From NCBI GenBank assembly GCA_030035585.1, contig CM057469.1, forward strand, positions 61,831,501 through 61,895,500: a stretch of DNA of 64,000 nt, written 5' to 3'. The notes under the pieces are model-generated. The model was not told the DNA's origin, made no database searches, and was given only the letters and a program-made list of their open reading frames with translations. Position numbers and translations under genes: made by a program. The stretch is from Dugong dugon. Lineage: Eukaryota > Chordata > Mammalia > Sirenia > Dugongidae. Below, in pieces: positions 32,280 to 44,800 of this stretch. Position 1 is the stretch's first letter; each line of letters begins with the position of its first letter.

Positions 32280-35200
32280 AAAGTTTTCTTTTTTTAATTC
32301 TTAATTTCTATTGTACTTTAAATGGTTAATGAAATAAACAGTTTCTCATTAAACATTTAGTACACTATTGTTTTATGACAGTGGTTAACAAACCCACATG
32401 TCAACACTGTCCCTTCTCAACCTCGGGTTCCCTATTACCAGCTTTCCTGTCCCCTCCTCCCTTCTAGTCCTTGCCCATGAACTGTTGGGCTCCATTAGTC
32501 TCATTTTGTTTTATGGGGCTGTCTAATCTTTGGCTGAACGGTGAGCCTCGGGACTGACTTCATTACTGAGCTAAAAGGGTGTCCGGGGGCCATACTCTCG
32601 GGGTTTCTCCAGTCTTTGTCAGGCCAGTAAGTCTGGTCTTTTTCTGTGAGTTAGAATTTTGTTCTACGTTTTTCTCCAGCTCTGTCTGGGACCCTCTATT
32701 GTGATCCCTGTCAGAGCAGTCAGTGGTGGTAGCCGGCACCATCTAGTTGTACTGGCCTCAGTCTGGTGGAGGCGGTGGTAGTTGTGGTCCATTAGTCCTT
32801 CGTAATAATCTTTCTCTTCTATCCTGTTTTCTTCTTTCTCCCTTGTTCCTTAAAGGGTGAGGCCTGTTGAATATCTTAGATGGCTGCCCCAGGCTTTTAA
32901 GACCCCAGACGCTACTTATCAAGGTAGAACGTAGAACTTTTCCTTTATGAAGTGTGTTATGGCAATTGAGCTAGATGTTCCCCTAGACCATGACCCCTCT
33001 GCACTCAGCCCAGCAATTCAGTCCTTTAGGGAGTTTGGATGGGTCTATGGAGCTTCCATGACCTTTCCTTGTACAAGCTGTGCTGGAGTGCCAAGTATTG
33101 TGCAATGTCCTACCCTTCACCAAAGTTACCACTTATCTATTGTCTATTTAGTATTTCCCCTCCACCCCTCCGATCCCTCCTAACCAACAAAGATTGTTTT
33201 TGTGTGTGTGTGTGTGTGTGTGTAAACTTTTTCGTAAGTTTTTCAATAGAAGTCTCATAGAATATTTGTCCTTTTGTGACTAACTTATGTCACTCAGCAA
33301 AATACCCTCCAGTTTCATCCATGTTACGAGATGCTTCAAAGATACATCATTGTTCTTCATCATTGCGTAATACTCCATTGTGTGTATGTAGCATAGTTTG
33401 TTTATCCATTCGTCTGTTGATGGGCATCTAGGTTGTTTCCATCTTTTTGCTATTGTGAACAATGTTGCAGTGAACATGGGTGTTCATATTTCTATTCATG
33501 TGACGGCTCTTACTACTCTAGCATATATTCCTAGGAGTGGGATTGCTGGATCGTATGGTATTTCTATTTCAGGCTTTCTAAGGAAGTGCCATATCATCTT
33601 CCAAAATGGTTGTATCAGTTTGCATTCCCACCAGCAGTGCATAAGGGTTCCGGTCTCCCTGCAGCCTCTCCAACATTGGTTATTTTCAGTGTTTTTGATT
33701 CGTGCCAGTAATGTCGGGGTAAGATGGTATCTCATTGTGGTTTTAATTTGCATTTCTCTAATGGCTAGTGATGGCAAGCATTTCCTCATGTGTCTGTTGG
33801 CCTCTTGAATGTCTTCTTTGGTGAAATGCCTGTTCATTTCCTTTGCCCATTTTTAATTGGATTATTTGTCTTTTTGTTGTAGAGGTGTTGGATTTTCTTA
33901 TAGATTTTAGAGATTAGACCTTTGTCTGTGTTGTAATGTCAAAAATTTTTTCCCAGTCTGTAGGTTCTCTTTTTATTCTTTTGGTGAAGTCTTTTGATGA
34001 ACATAAGTGTTTAATTTTTAGATGATCCCAGTAATCCAGCTTATCTTCTGGAGTTTGTGTGTTGTTGGTTATGGTCTGTATCCTGTTAATGCTGTGCATT
34101 AGGGCCTCTAGCGTTAATCCTATTTTTTCTATTATGAACTTTATAGTTTTGGAATTTATATTTAAGTCTTTGATGCATTTTGAATTAGTTTTCGTATATG
34201 GTGTGAGGTATGGATCTGTTTCATTTTTTTGAAGATGGACATCCTGTTTTGCCAGCACCATTTGTTAAAATGACTGTCTTTTCCTCATTTGATGGAGCTT
34301 GGGCCCTTGTCAAAGATCCGGTGACCATAGGTGGAAGGATTTACTTCTGGCTTCTCAATTCTGTTCCAATGGTCAAAGTTATCTGTCATTGTACCAGTAC
34401 CAGGCTGTTTTGACCACTGTAGCTGTATGGTAGGTTCTGAGGTCAGGTAGTGTGAGTCCACCTGGTTTATTAATCTTCTTCAGTAGTGCTTTACTTATTC
34501 GGGGCTTCTTCCCTTTTCATATAAAGTTAATGATTAATTTTTCCATCTCTTTGAAGAATGTAGTTGGTAGTTGGATCGGGATTGCATTGTATTTGTAAAT
34601 TGCTTTGGGTAGAATTGTCATTTTCACAATGTTGAGCCTACCTTCCCATGAGCATGGTACGTTTTTCCATTTATGTAGATCTCTTTGGGTTTCTTGCGGT
34701 AGTGTTTTGTAGTGGTCTTTGTATAGGTCTTTTACATCCCTGGTTAGATTTAGTCCTAAGTATTTTATTTTTTATGGGGCTATTATGAATCTTATTGTTT
34801 TCCTGATTTCCGTTTCATGTTCTGTTTACTGGTGTATAGGAATCCAACTGATTTTTGTATGTTTATCTTGTATCCTGCTATTCTGTTGAATGTTTCTATT
34901 ATTTCCAGTAGTTTTCTCGTGTACTAATTAGAGTTTTCTATGTGTAGGATCATATCATCTGCAAACAGGGATAGTTTAACTTCTTCATTATCAATTTGGA
35001 TGCCCTTTATTTGTTTTTCTTGCCTTATTGCTCTAGCTAGGACTTCCAGCACAATGTTAAATAGGAGTGGTTATAAAGGGCATCCTTGTCTTGTTCCTGT
35101 TCTCAAAGGGAATGTTTTCAGCCTCTCTCTCTTAAGAATGATGTTAGCTGTTGGTTTTGCATAGATGCCCTTTATTATGTTGAGAAATTTCCCTTTTATA

Positions 35201-38200
35201 CCTATTTTATTGAGAGTTTTTTATCAGGAGTTTGCATTTGCCTTTTCTGTGTCAATTGAGGTGATTATGTGATTCTTTTCTCTCCTTTTCTTATGTGGTT
35301 GCTTATGTTGATCAATTTTCTAATGTTGATCCATCCTTGAATAGCTAGTATGAATCCTACTTGGTCATGGTGTATTATTTTTTTATATGATGCTGAATTC
35401 TATTGGCTAGAATTCTGTTGAGTATTTTTGCATCTATATTCATGAGAGATATTGGCCTGTAATTTTCTTTTTTTGAGGTATCTTTGCCTGGTTTTGGTAT
35501 CAGGGTTATGCTGGCTTCATAGAATGAATTTGGAAGTGTTGCTTCCTTTTCTATGTTCTGCAATAGTTTGAGTAGAACTGGTACAAGCTCTTCTCTGAAT
35601 GTTCGGAAGAATTATCCAGTGAAGCCATCTGGGCTAGGGCTCTTTTTGGTTGGGAGGTTTTTTATTACCTTTTCAATCTCTTCTCTTGTTATGGGTCTGT
35701 TCAGATTTTCAACTACAGTTTGTGTTATTTTTGGTAGGCAGTGTGTCTCTGAAAATTTATCCATTTAGTCTAGGTTTTTGAATTTGTTAGAGTATAGTTT
35801 TACCTAATACTCTTATGATCTTTTGTTTCTATTGAGTCTGGTGTAATGTCCCGTTTCATTTCTTATTTGGGTTATTTGCGTCATCTCCTGTTTTTCTTTT
35901 GTCAGTTTGGCCAGTGGTTTGTTGATTTTGTTGATTCTTTCAAAGAACCACCTTTTGCTTTTGTTGATTCTTTCTATTTTTCTATTCTCGATTTCTTTTA
36001 TTTCTGCTCTTATCTTTATTATTTCCTTCCTTCCAGTGGCTGTGGGCTTTTTTGCTATTCTCTTTGTATTTCTTTCAGTTCTTTAGTTAAAGTTTTGATT
36101 TTCTCCCTTTCTTCTTTTTTGATGTGTGTATCTATTGCTATAAAATTGCTTCTGGTGACTGCCTTTGCTGTGTCCCAAAGGTTTTGGTATGAAGTATTTT
36201 TCTTCTCATTTGATTCTAGGAATTTTTTGATTCCATCTCAGATTTCTTCTATTACCCAGTGGTTTGTAAGCAGGGTGTTAATCAGTTTCCATGTAATTGA
36301 TTTTTTTCTCCTTGCTTTTTCTGTTGTTAATTTCTACCTTGGTGGTACTGTGGTCAGAGAAGATACTTTGTATTATCTCAGCATTTTGGGTCTTGTTGAG
36401 GATTGCTCTGTGCCCAAGATGTGGTCTGTTCTAGAGAACATCCATGTGCATTGGAAAAGAATGTGTACTTTACAGCTGTTGGGTGGAGTGTTCTCTATAT
36501 GTCTATGAGGCCAAGTTGGCTGATTGTGCCCTTTAGGTCTTCTGTATCTTCGTTGAGTTTCTTTCTAGGTGTTGTTTTATCGAGAGTGGGATTTTGAAGT
36601 CTCCTGCTATTGTTGTGGAACTGTCAGTTTCTCATTTCAGTGCTGTTAGAGTTTGGTTTATATATTTTGGAGTCCTGTCATTGGGTGCGTAGATGTTTAC
36701 AATGGTTATGGCTTCATGATGGATCATCCCCTTAATCATATAGTGTCCTTCCTTGTCTTTTATGGTGGATTTTATTTTGAAAGTCTATTTTATCTGAGAT
36801 TAATATTGCCACTTCTGCTTTTTTTTGGCCTCTGTTTCATTGCTATATTTTTTCCATACTTTGATTTTTAATAAATTTACATCTTTGTTTCTAAGGTGTG
36901 TTTTTTGTAGACAGCATATTCAAGGATCCTGAGTTTTTTTTATCCATTCTGTCACTCTGCCTCTCTTTATGGGTGCATTTAGGCCATTTAAATTCAGTTT
37001 AATTATTGAGAGATGTGAGTTTATTGCTGTCAGTTTGTAGTGCTTTTTTGTGGTGCTGACATTTTCTTTGTTCCTCTTACTCTTCTGGGGTGAATTCCTG
37101 GTATTTGTGGATTTTCTTTTTAATTTCCTTTGCTTTAGTAGATTTTGTTTTTGCTGAGACTTTATGTTTTTCTTGTTTATTTTGATAAGTAGGTTTGTTA
37201 ACTTTCTTTCTGGTTATCTTGAAATTTACCATTCTCTTCCTAGGTTTGAACCAGTCTATTATTACCTGGTATCACCTTGCCTTCCTCTCCATTAGAAGAT
37301 TCTATACATACACCATTTATTCCGTCTCTTATTGTTCTGATGTTGTTGTCATTTACAGATTAACCTCTCTGGGTCCCTGTTGTAATTCTTTTGGTTTTGG
37401 ATAGTCCTTGAGAGTTCATTTCCTAGGTTGGCTTCTATCCTGCATCCTAGATTCAGCTTGTGGTCTGATGTTTGTTTTCAGATCGAAGGACTTCCTTTAA
37501 TAATCCTTGTAAGGTTGGTTTGATTTTTACATAGTCTTTTCGTTTCTGTTTTTGTGGAAATGTCCTAATTTCTGCATTTTTTTTGAGCGAGAGTTATGCA
37601 GCAGATATTATTCTTTGCTGGCAACTTTTTTCTTTCAAAGTTTCATGTATGTCATGACATTGCTTTCTTGCAAGCATGGTTCCTGCTTAGTCTTACTGTT
37701 TCTGAGCTTAGTCTTATTGCTTCTCTTCTGTATATCACTTTTTGTTTCCTTGAGCTACTCTCAGGATTCTTTGTTTGACTTTGGTTTAGTGAGTGTCATT
37801 ATAATATGCATTGGTGAATTTATTTTGGGGTCTATCCTATATGGGGTTCGTTAAGCATCTTGGATGGTCGACTTTTCATCTTTCATGATATTAGGGAAGA
37901 TTTCTGTCAGCAGTTCTCTAGTTATTCTCTGTGTTTTCTGTTTTCTCCCCCTGTTCTGGAACTCCGATCACTCGAAAATTTTTGCTTTTGATTGTATCCC
38001 ACATAATTCTCAGGGTTTATTCATTTTTCTTGCTTCTTTTTCTGATTTTTCCTTGTACAGATTTCTATCCAAGTGTTTGTCTTCAGTTTCACTTATCCTG
38101 TCTTCCATCATTTCAAACTTGCTCCTCAGCCCTTCTGTGACACTGTCCAGTTCTGAAATCTTATTGTTTATCTTTCGGATTTCTAATTGTTGTCTTTTGC

Positions 38201-40066
38201 ATGATTTCTAGTTGTTAGTTTATTTTGGCATTTTGTTCCTGTATTATTTTCCTGAATTCTTCCATTTTGTTGTCTGTATTTTCCATGAATCTGTCTGCCT
38301 TTTCCATGAATTTGTCTATTTTCCCCCATTTTTGTCTGTTTTTTTCCTTCAACTCTTGGATTACTCCGAATATTAGAGGTTTGATTTCCCTATCATTTGT
38401 GTCCAGTGTCTTTTCCTCTACTGAAAAATCATCTGGTGTTTTACGTCATATGCCAACTGGAACCATACTTTCCTGTTTTTGTATATGTTTTGCTATTGTC
38501 TGCTGTCTTCGGGACATTCTGTAGTTATTTTTCTCATGTATTGATTGTAGATTTGTTTGCTTCATCCTGCTTTTTTGTTTTATATGGTCATGCCTAAGCA
38601 GGCAAGCTGTGCATTCTTTCTTCTTTGCTCATCTGTAGGCACTATACTTTTCACCTCCTTCTCCAACAGGCTGGGTCAGTCCCTCAGGTATGGTACAGCA
38701 TGGCAGGTCCAGCTGAAGAATATTTGCTGGGATGGGTTGTTTGTGGCATGCACTAGGGCTGACAGGGTGAGCCATGAATCAGTGCAGGTCAGGTCCCAGT
38801 AGGGCATGTCTGTGCTACTTGGAGGGGTGATATTCAGCGCATGCTACAGGTAGGCAGGAAAGGAGAGAGATTATGATGTGTGGAGCTAAGATGGGTATGA
38901 GAAAGAGGAAAGAAGGAGAGAGGAACAGGAGCCAAAAACATACAAACAAACAAAAAGAGTGCTAAGGAAGGTTGCTGTTGGAGTGGAGTGGTGAGAGGCT
39001 GAGAAATGGAGGAAAACAAAAAGGAAAAAAATAAGAAAAAGGATAAAAGAAAAAAATGAATAAAGATTGGGGAAAGAAAACCCCCATGGATCGCACTGGT
39101 ACAGCTGTGAGAAAAGAGGAAGTTGCTCCCAGGCAGTGAAGTACAGCCTGGCTAGAAGGGTTAGAGGTGTCACATAGTGCCAGGTATTCAGGAGACAGGA
39201 AGAGAAGGTAAGTATAGCGAGATGAGAAACTGAGAAATGAAGAAAGACAAAAAAGAAAAAAATTCCCCAAGGGATCTTCCTGCACGTCTGCGCAAACTGA
39301 GGGCATAGCTCCCAAGCCTCGCAGCACTGCCTGTCTAGATGGGGCTCTCAAGCTGAGAAAAGAAAAAGGAAACAAACAAACAAACCAGAATACAAGAAAC
39401 GAAGACCGGGGATCTCACTAGTGTGGCAACATGGGCCAGGAATCAATTCCACAGTCTAGCAGCATTTCACAGCCTTTCAGGAAGAAGCAAATATGGCACA
39501 TGGAGCCAGGTATTTGAGATTAAGGAGGGAGAGTTTTGAGAGGTGTGGAAGAAAGCAAAAGAAGCAGAAAAAAAGCAAAAAAAGCAGCCAAGAAATTGTG
39601 CTCATGGAGCTGGCTTGTGTGGGTGGGGGGAATCCAAGTGGCACTGGGGTGAAGCTTATGCTTCCTGGACACGAGAATGTGGCCACAGGAAGCAGACGAG
39701 GCTGGGGATGTGTGAAGAAAGGTGGTGGGGTGGGAAAGCATATATCACTGATTACCAGTTGTTCTGTCTCCTGCTGGAAGCTCTGTGAAGTTGCTTTCCC
39801 ATAGTCCCTGTTCACCTGTCTCTGATAGGAGTCCAAGATGGTGGATCTGTGCTGTGTTAGCTGATAGGGGACCTCTGCATGTATCTGCCCTTGCTCTCTG
39901 TTCTCTGTCAGTTTCTTATTCCATTCGGTGGTTGGCTGAGTTCCTTATCTCTTCATTTGATGCTTAGTGCTTCAGGATTGACGTTTATCTCTGCTTGCCT
40001 TAGTTTTTCGAGCCTCTGCTATGGAGGGACAGCGTGGTGCTTCTGTCTATAGCACCATGTTGCCAA
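32280..40066 (-). mobile_element. Near full-length L1 LINE, antisense
   Basis: Antisense order: 3'UTR with ACTGGCCTC-type text (32380-32950), ORF2 (about 33000-37300), ORF1 (about 37500-38550), 5'UTR with purine-rich monomers (about 38800-39850) and the element's 5' end near AGCACCATGTTG (40056-40066). Many stops, so not active. A TG microsatellite lies at 33199-33222. It follows gene A by 300 bp. Confidence 0.9.
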
Positions 40067-41744
40067 AAGTCCTCTGTCAAAGTATTCAACATAACATCTG
40101 AGGCTTTCTGAAACACTCTATTTCAGAGGCAATGGAAAAGTTCTAGTGGTCTCCATCTTCAAAATAATATTACATAACAAACATGTAAAAACCAAATTAA
40201 GTCAAGCCTATGCTAGTAGCAAAATATAAGCAATTATTTAGAAATTCCTAATATTAGCCTACTTGTCTATCTATAGATAAATTGGCCAGAAAAGGTCAAA
40301 TGTATGATTTTCTACAAGATGTCTAGCACACTTAATGATTCGTATTAATTATAAGGAGAAATTAAAATTGAATAGGTTTTACAGCAATCATAACACTGAC
40401 ATAAAAAGTGACAAAAATCCAGTATCATGTATAAACACACACACAAATGAATGTACACGATACTATAAGCTCTGAATTTCTATAGAACAAAGGAAAGTGG
40501 ATAACATATTCCAATGACTATATTTGGGTTGAGGAGTCCTGATGGCACAAATGGTTGCTAACCAAAAGACTGGTGGTTTGAACCCAGACAGCGGCTCCGT
40601 AGGAGAAAGGCCTGGCAGTATGATTCTATAAAGATTACAACCAAGAAAACCCTACTTGGTTCTACTTTGTCACATGAGGTCACTATGACGTGAAATCAAC
40701 ATGATGGCACCTGTCGACAATATATTTTTTTGAGATAAGAGTATTAGTGTTTAACTCCTTTATACTTGGTTGTTTTCTAAATTTTTAATATGTATCATAT
40801 TAGAATTACAAGAATGTTATTTTAAAATAAAGGGCTAAAAAGACAATACATTTTGTGACTCTAAAGACTTTGTAATTATCTCAAGGTCTAAAAATACATA
40901 CGAGTTTCAAAAATAAAAATTATGTGAAAGGGTCTATGGTGAGTAGTCTTATTCCTATTACACCTCCTTCTAGCTGTTTGCACAGTTAATAATCATTTCA
41001 TTAGATTCTGATAAATCCCTTCAGTGTTCATTCTTCTTTTTTTATAGCCAAGGAAGCTTATATTACATTCTTATCTGCACCTTGCTGTTTTCATTTTAGA
41101 AAATATCTAAACTATTCCAATATTTTATTGTAACAGATAGTGATATCGTGAATCTACTTGGGTATATGTTACTTTTTATTTATGTATGCATATCATCATA
41201 ACATGTAGCTAAAAGTGAGATTAATGGGTCAAGAAGTAAATGTTTTGTTAAATTCATTAGATATTTCAAATTCTACTCCAGAGGGGTGTGATATTTTGGC
41301 CCTCCACCATGTGCTAAGAGCCTACTTTTCCTTGTACTTCCTAATCAGGATGTTGTCAAACTTCTGTGTCATTTCCCACGTGCTAGATATATATATAGCA
41401 CATCTGTTTTAATTTACGTTTAGCTTATTACGAATAAGGTTGAAAAATATCTAATTGCATTTGTTTTTCTGTCTCTTAATTTTCTGATTAAGGGCTTCAT
41501 AGGGGTCAGTATCTCCTAAAGAGAACTTTGGCAGAACTTCTAGGATCTGCCAAGTGGAATGCTTACATAAAAATCACAGTACTCTCAGGAATCTCAAAGC
41601 TGTGACTTTCTGCAAATATTTATCAATCCAAGCCTGTGTTTCCAACTAATGCAGATGACTTTTTATTCACCAGGTCTCCACGGAGACAGTGTTAGAAGAA
41701 GATGAACACGAGGTCATTGTCCAGTGAAAACTATAGAAAGAGTG
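40067..41744. other. Intergenic, no gene
   Basis: Unique AT-rich sequence between two long L1s, with one AfroSINE. No exon recognised. Confidence 0.5.
40532..40722 (+). mobile_element. AfroSINE, long form, partly deleted head
   Basis: GAGTCCTGATGGCACAAATGG, GCTAACCAAAAGACTGG, GAGAAAGGCCTGGCAG, GATTACAACCAAGAAAACCC. Confidence 0.85.
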
Positions 41745-41897
41745 TCTAGGTTTCCTAGGGCTGCCATAACAAAATGTCACAAAGGGAATGGCTTTAGAGA
41801 ATAGAAACTTACTGTCTCACAGTTCTGGAGACTAGACGTCCAGATTCAGGGCCTTAGCAGTATTATACTCTCTGCAATCTCAAGTGGAAGAGCCTTC
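41745..41897 (-). mobile_element. MaLR-type LTR fragment, antisense
   Basis: GTTTCCTAGGGCTGCCATAAC, CTTACTGTCTCACAGTTCTGG and GACTAGACGTCCAGATTCAGG match the antisense 3' end of MLT/MST-like LTRs. It is more diverged than the other copies and is cut by the L1. Confidence 0.7.
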
Positions 41898-44800
41898 CTT
41901 ATCTTTTTTGTTTGTTTGTTTTAATTTGCTTTTATTGTACTTTCAAAGAAGCTTTACAGAGCAAATTAGTTACTCTGTCAGAGCAGTAAGTGTGGTCTTT
42001 TTGCTTTCTTTCTTCCTTCCTTTTTTTTTTTTTTTTTTTGAGTTAGAATTCTGTTCTATATTTTTATCCCACTCTGTTTGGAACCCTCTCATGTGATCCC
42101 TGTCAGAGCAGTTGGTAGTGTTAACTGGACACCATCTAGTTGGGCTGGACTCAGAGTGGTGGAGGCTGTGGTAAATTTGGTCCATTAGTCCTTTGGACTA
42201 ATCTTTCCCTTGTGTCTTTGATTTTCTTCATTCTCCTTTGCTCCAGACAGGGTGAGACCAGTGGAGTATCTTAGTTGGCCACTCAGAAGCTTTTAAGAAC
42301 CCAGACACTACTCACCATAGTAGAAGGTAGAATACTTTCTTTATAAACTATGTTATGGTAATTGAGCTAGATGGCCCCCGAGACCTTGCTCCCCAGCCCT
42401 CAGTGCAGTAATTTGGTCCTTCAGGGAGTTTGGATGTGTCTATGAAGCTTCCATGACCTTGCCTTGGTCAAGGTCTGCTGACTTCCCCAGTATTGTGTAC
42501 TGTCTTACCCTTCACCAAGGTTACCATTTATTTATTCTCTAGTTAGTGTTTTTCCCTTCCTACCCTTCCTCCCTAGTAACCATGAAAGATTGTTTCTTTC
42601 TCTGTGTAAACCTTTTCATGAGTTTTCATACTAGTGGCCTCATACAGTATTTGTCCTTTTGTGATGGACTTATTTCACTCAGCATAATGCCCTCCAGATT
42701 CATTCATGTTGTGAGATGATTCAGAGATTCATCACTGTTCTTTATCGTTGGGAAGCATTTCATTACGTGTATATACCATAGTTTGTTCACCAATTCATCT
42801 GTTGATGGTCACTTAGGATGTTTCCATCTTTTCGCAGTTGTGAATAATGCTGCAATGAATATTGGTGTGCATATGTCTATTCATGTGATGACTCTTATTT
42901 CTCTAGGGTATATTCCTAGGAGTGGGATAGCTGGATTGTATGGTATTTCTCTGTCTAGCTTTTAAAGGAAGCACTATATCGTTTTCCAAAATGGTTGTAC
43001 CAGTTTGCATTCCCATCAGTAGTGCATGAGAGTTCCAATCTTCCCACAGCCTCTCCAACTTTTGTTATTTTCAGTTTTTTGATTTGTGCCAGTAATGTTG
43101 GGGTGAGATGGTATTTCACTGTAGTTTTGATTTGCATTTCTCTAATGGCCAGTGATTAGGAACATTTCCTCATGTGTCTTTTAGCCTCCTGAATGTCTTT
43201 TTTGGTGAAGTGCCTATTCATATCCTTTGTCCCTTTTTTAACTGGATTATTTGAGCTTTAGTTTTAGAGGTGTTGTATTGTCGTATAGATTTTCAAGATT
43301 AGATCTCTGTCGGATTTGTCATAGTCAAAAATTTTTCCAAGTTTGTAGGTTCTCTTTTTACTCTTTAGGTGAAGTCTTTTGATGAGCTTAAGTGTTTAAT
43401 TTTTAGAAGATCCTAGTTATCTAGCTTATCTTCTGGAGTTTGTGTGTTGATAGTTATGGTTTGTATCCTGTTTATGCCGTATATTAGGGCCTCTAGCATT
43501 GACCCTATTTTTTTTCTATGATCTTTGTAGTTTTTCATTTTATATTTAGGTCTTTGATCCATTTTGGATTAGTTTTTGAGTATGGTGTGAGGTATGGTCC
43601 TGTTTCAATTTTTTATATATGATTATCCGTTTTTGCTAGCACCATTTGTTAAAAAGACTGTCTTTTCCCTATTTAATGGACTTCAGGCTTTTGTCAAAGA
43701 TCAGGTGTCTGTAAGTGGATGGATTTACATCCGGGTTCTCGATTTTGTTCCACTGGCCAATGTGTCTGTCGTTGTACTACTGCCAGCCTATTTTGACAAC
43801 CGTAGCTGTGTAGTGGTTTCTGAGGTCAGGTAGTGCGAGTCATTTTCACAATGCTGAGTCTACCTATCCCTGAGTATGGTATGTTTTTCCGTTTCTGTAG
43901 ATCTCTTTTGGTTTCTTGCAGTAGTGTTCTGTAGTTTTCTTCGTATGGGTCTTTTACATCCCTGGTTAGATTTATTGCTAGGTATTTTATTTTTTTAGTC
44001 ATTCTTTTCGTCATTCTCTTTACTGGTGTATAGAAATCCAACTGATTTTTGTGTGTTTATGTTATATTCTGCTCCTTTGCTGAATCTATTAGTTCCAGTA
44101 GTTTTCTTGTGGAGTCCTTTGGGTTTTCTTTGTATAGAATCATATCATCCGATAATAGGGACAGTTTTACTTCTTCATTACCAATTTGAATGCCTTTTAT
44201 TTCTTTTTTTTCCATATTGCTCTAGCTAGGACTTCAGCACAGTGTTAAATAGGAGTGTGATTAAGTACATCCTTGTCTTGTTCCGGTTCTTAGGTGAAGG
44301 GTTTTCAGTTTCTCTCCATTAAGAATGATGCTGGCTATTTGTTTGTACAGAAGCCCTTTATTATGTTGAAGAGTGTCCCTTCTATACCCATGTCATTGAG
44401 ACTATTTTATTAGGAATGGGTGTTAGACTTCATTAGATGCGTTTTCTGCATCGATTGAGATGATTGTGTGATTCTTTTCTTGCCTTTTATTTATGTGGTG
44501 GATTACACTGACTGATTTTCTAATGCTGAACTATCCTTGCATACCTGCTATGAATCCCACTTGGATGGGGTGTATTAATTTTTATATGATGCTGAATTCT
44601 ATTGGCTAGAATTTTGTTGAAAATATTTGCATCTTTATTTATGAGAGATACTGGTCTGTAATTTTTTTTGTGGTGTGTTTGCTTGGCTTTGGTATCAGGG
44701 TTATGCTGGCTTCATAAAATGAATTTGGAAGTATTCCTTCATTTTCTTTATTTGGAAATAGTTTGAGTAGTACTGGTGCAAGCTATTCTCTGAATGTTTG

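Noticed and set aside
35846-36508. 220-codon open frame on the + strand
   Set aside because: It is the antisense shadow of L1 ORF2.
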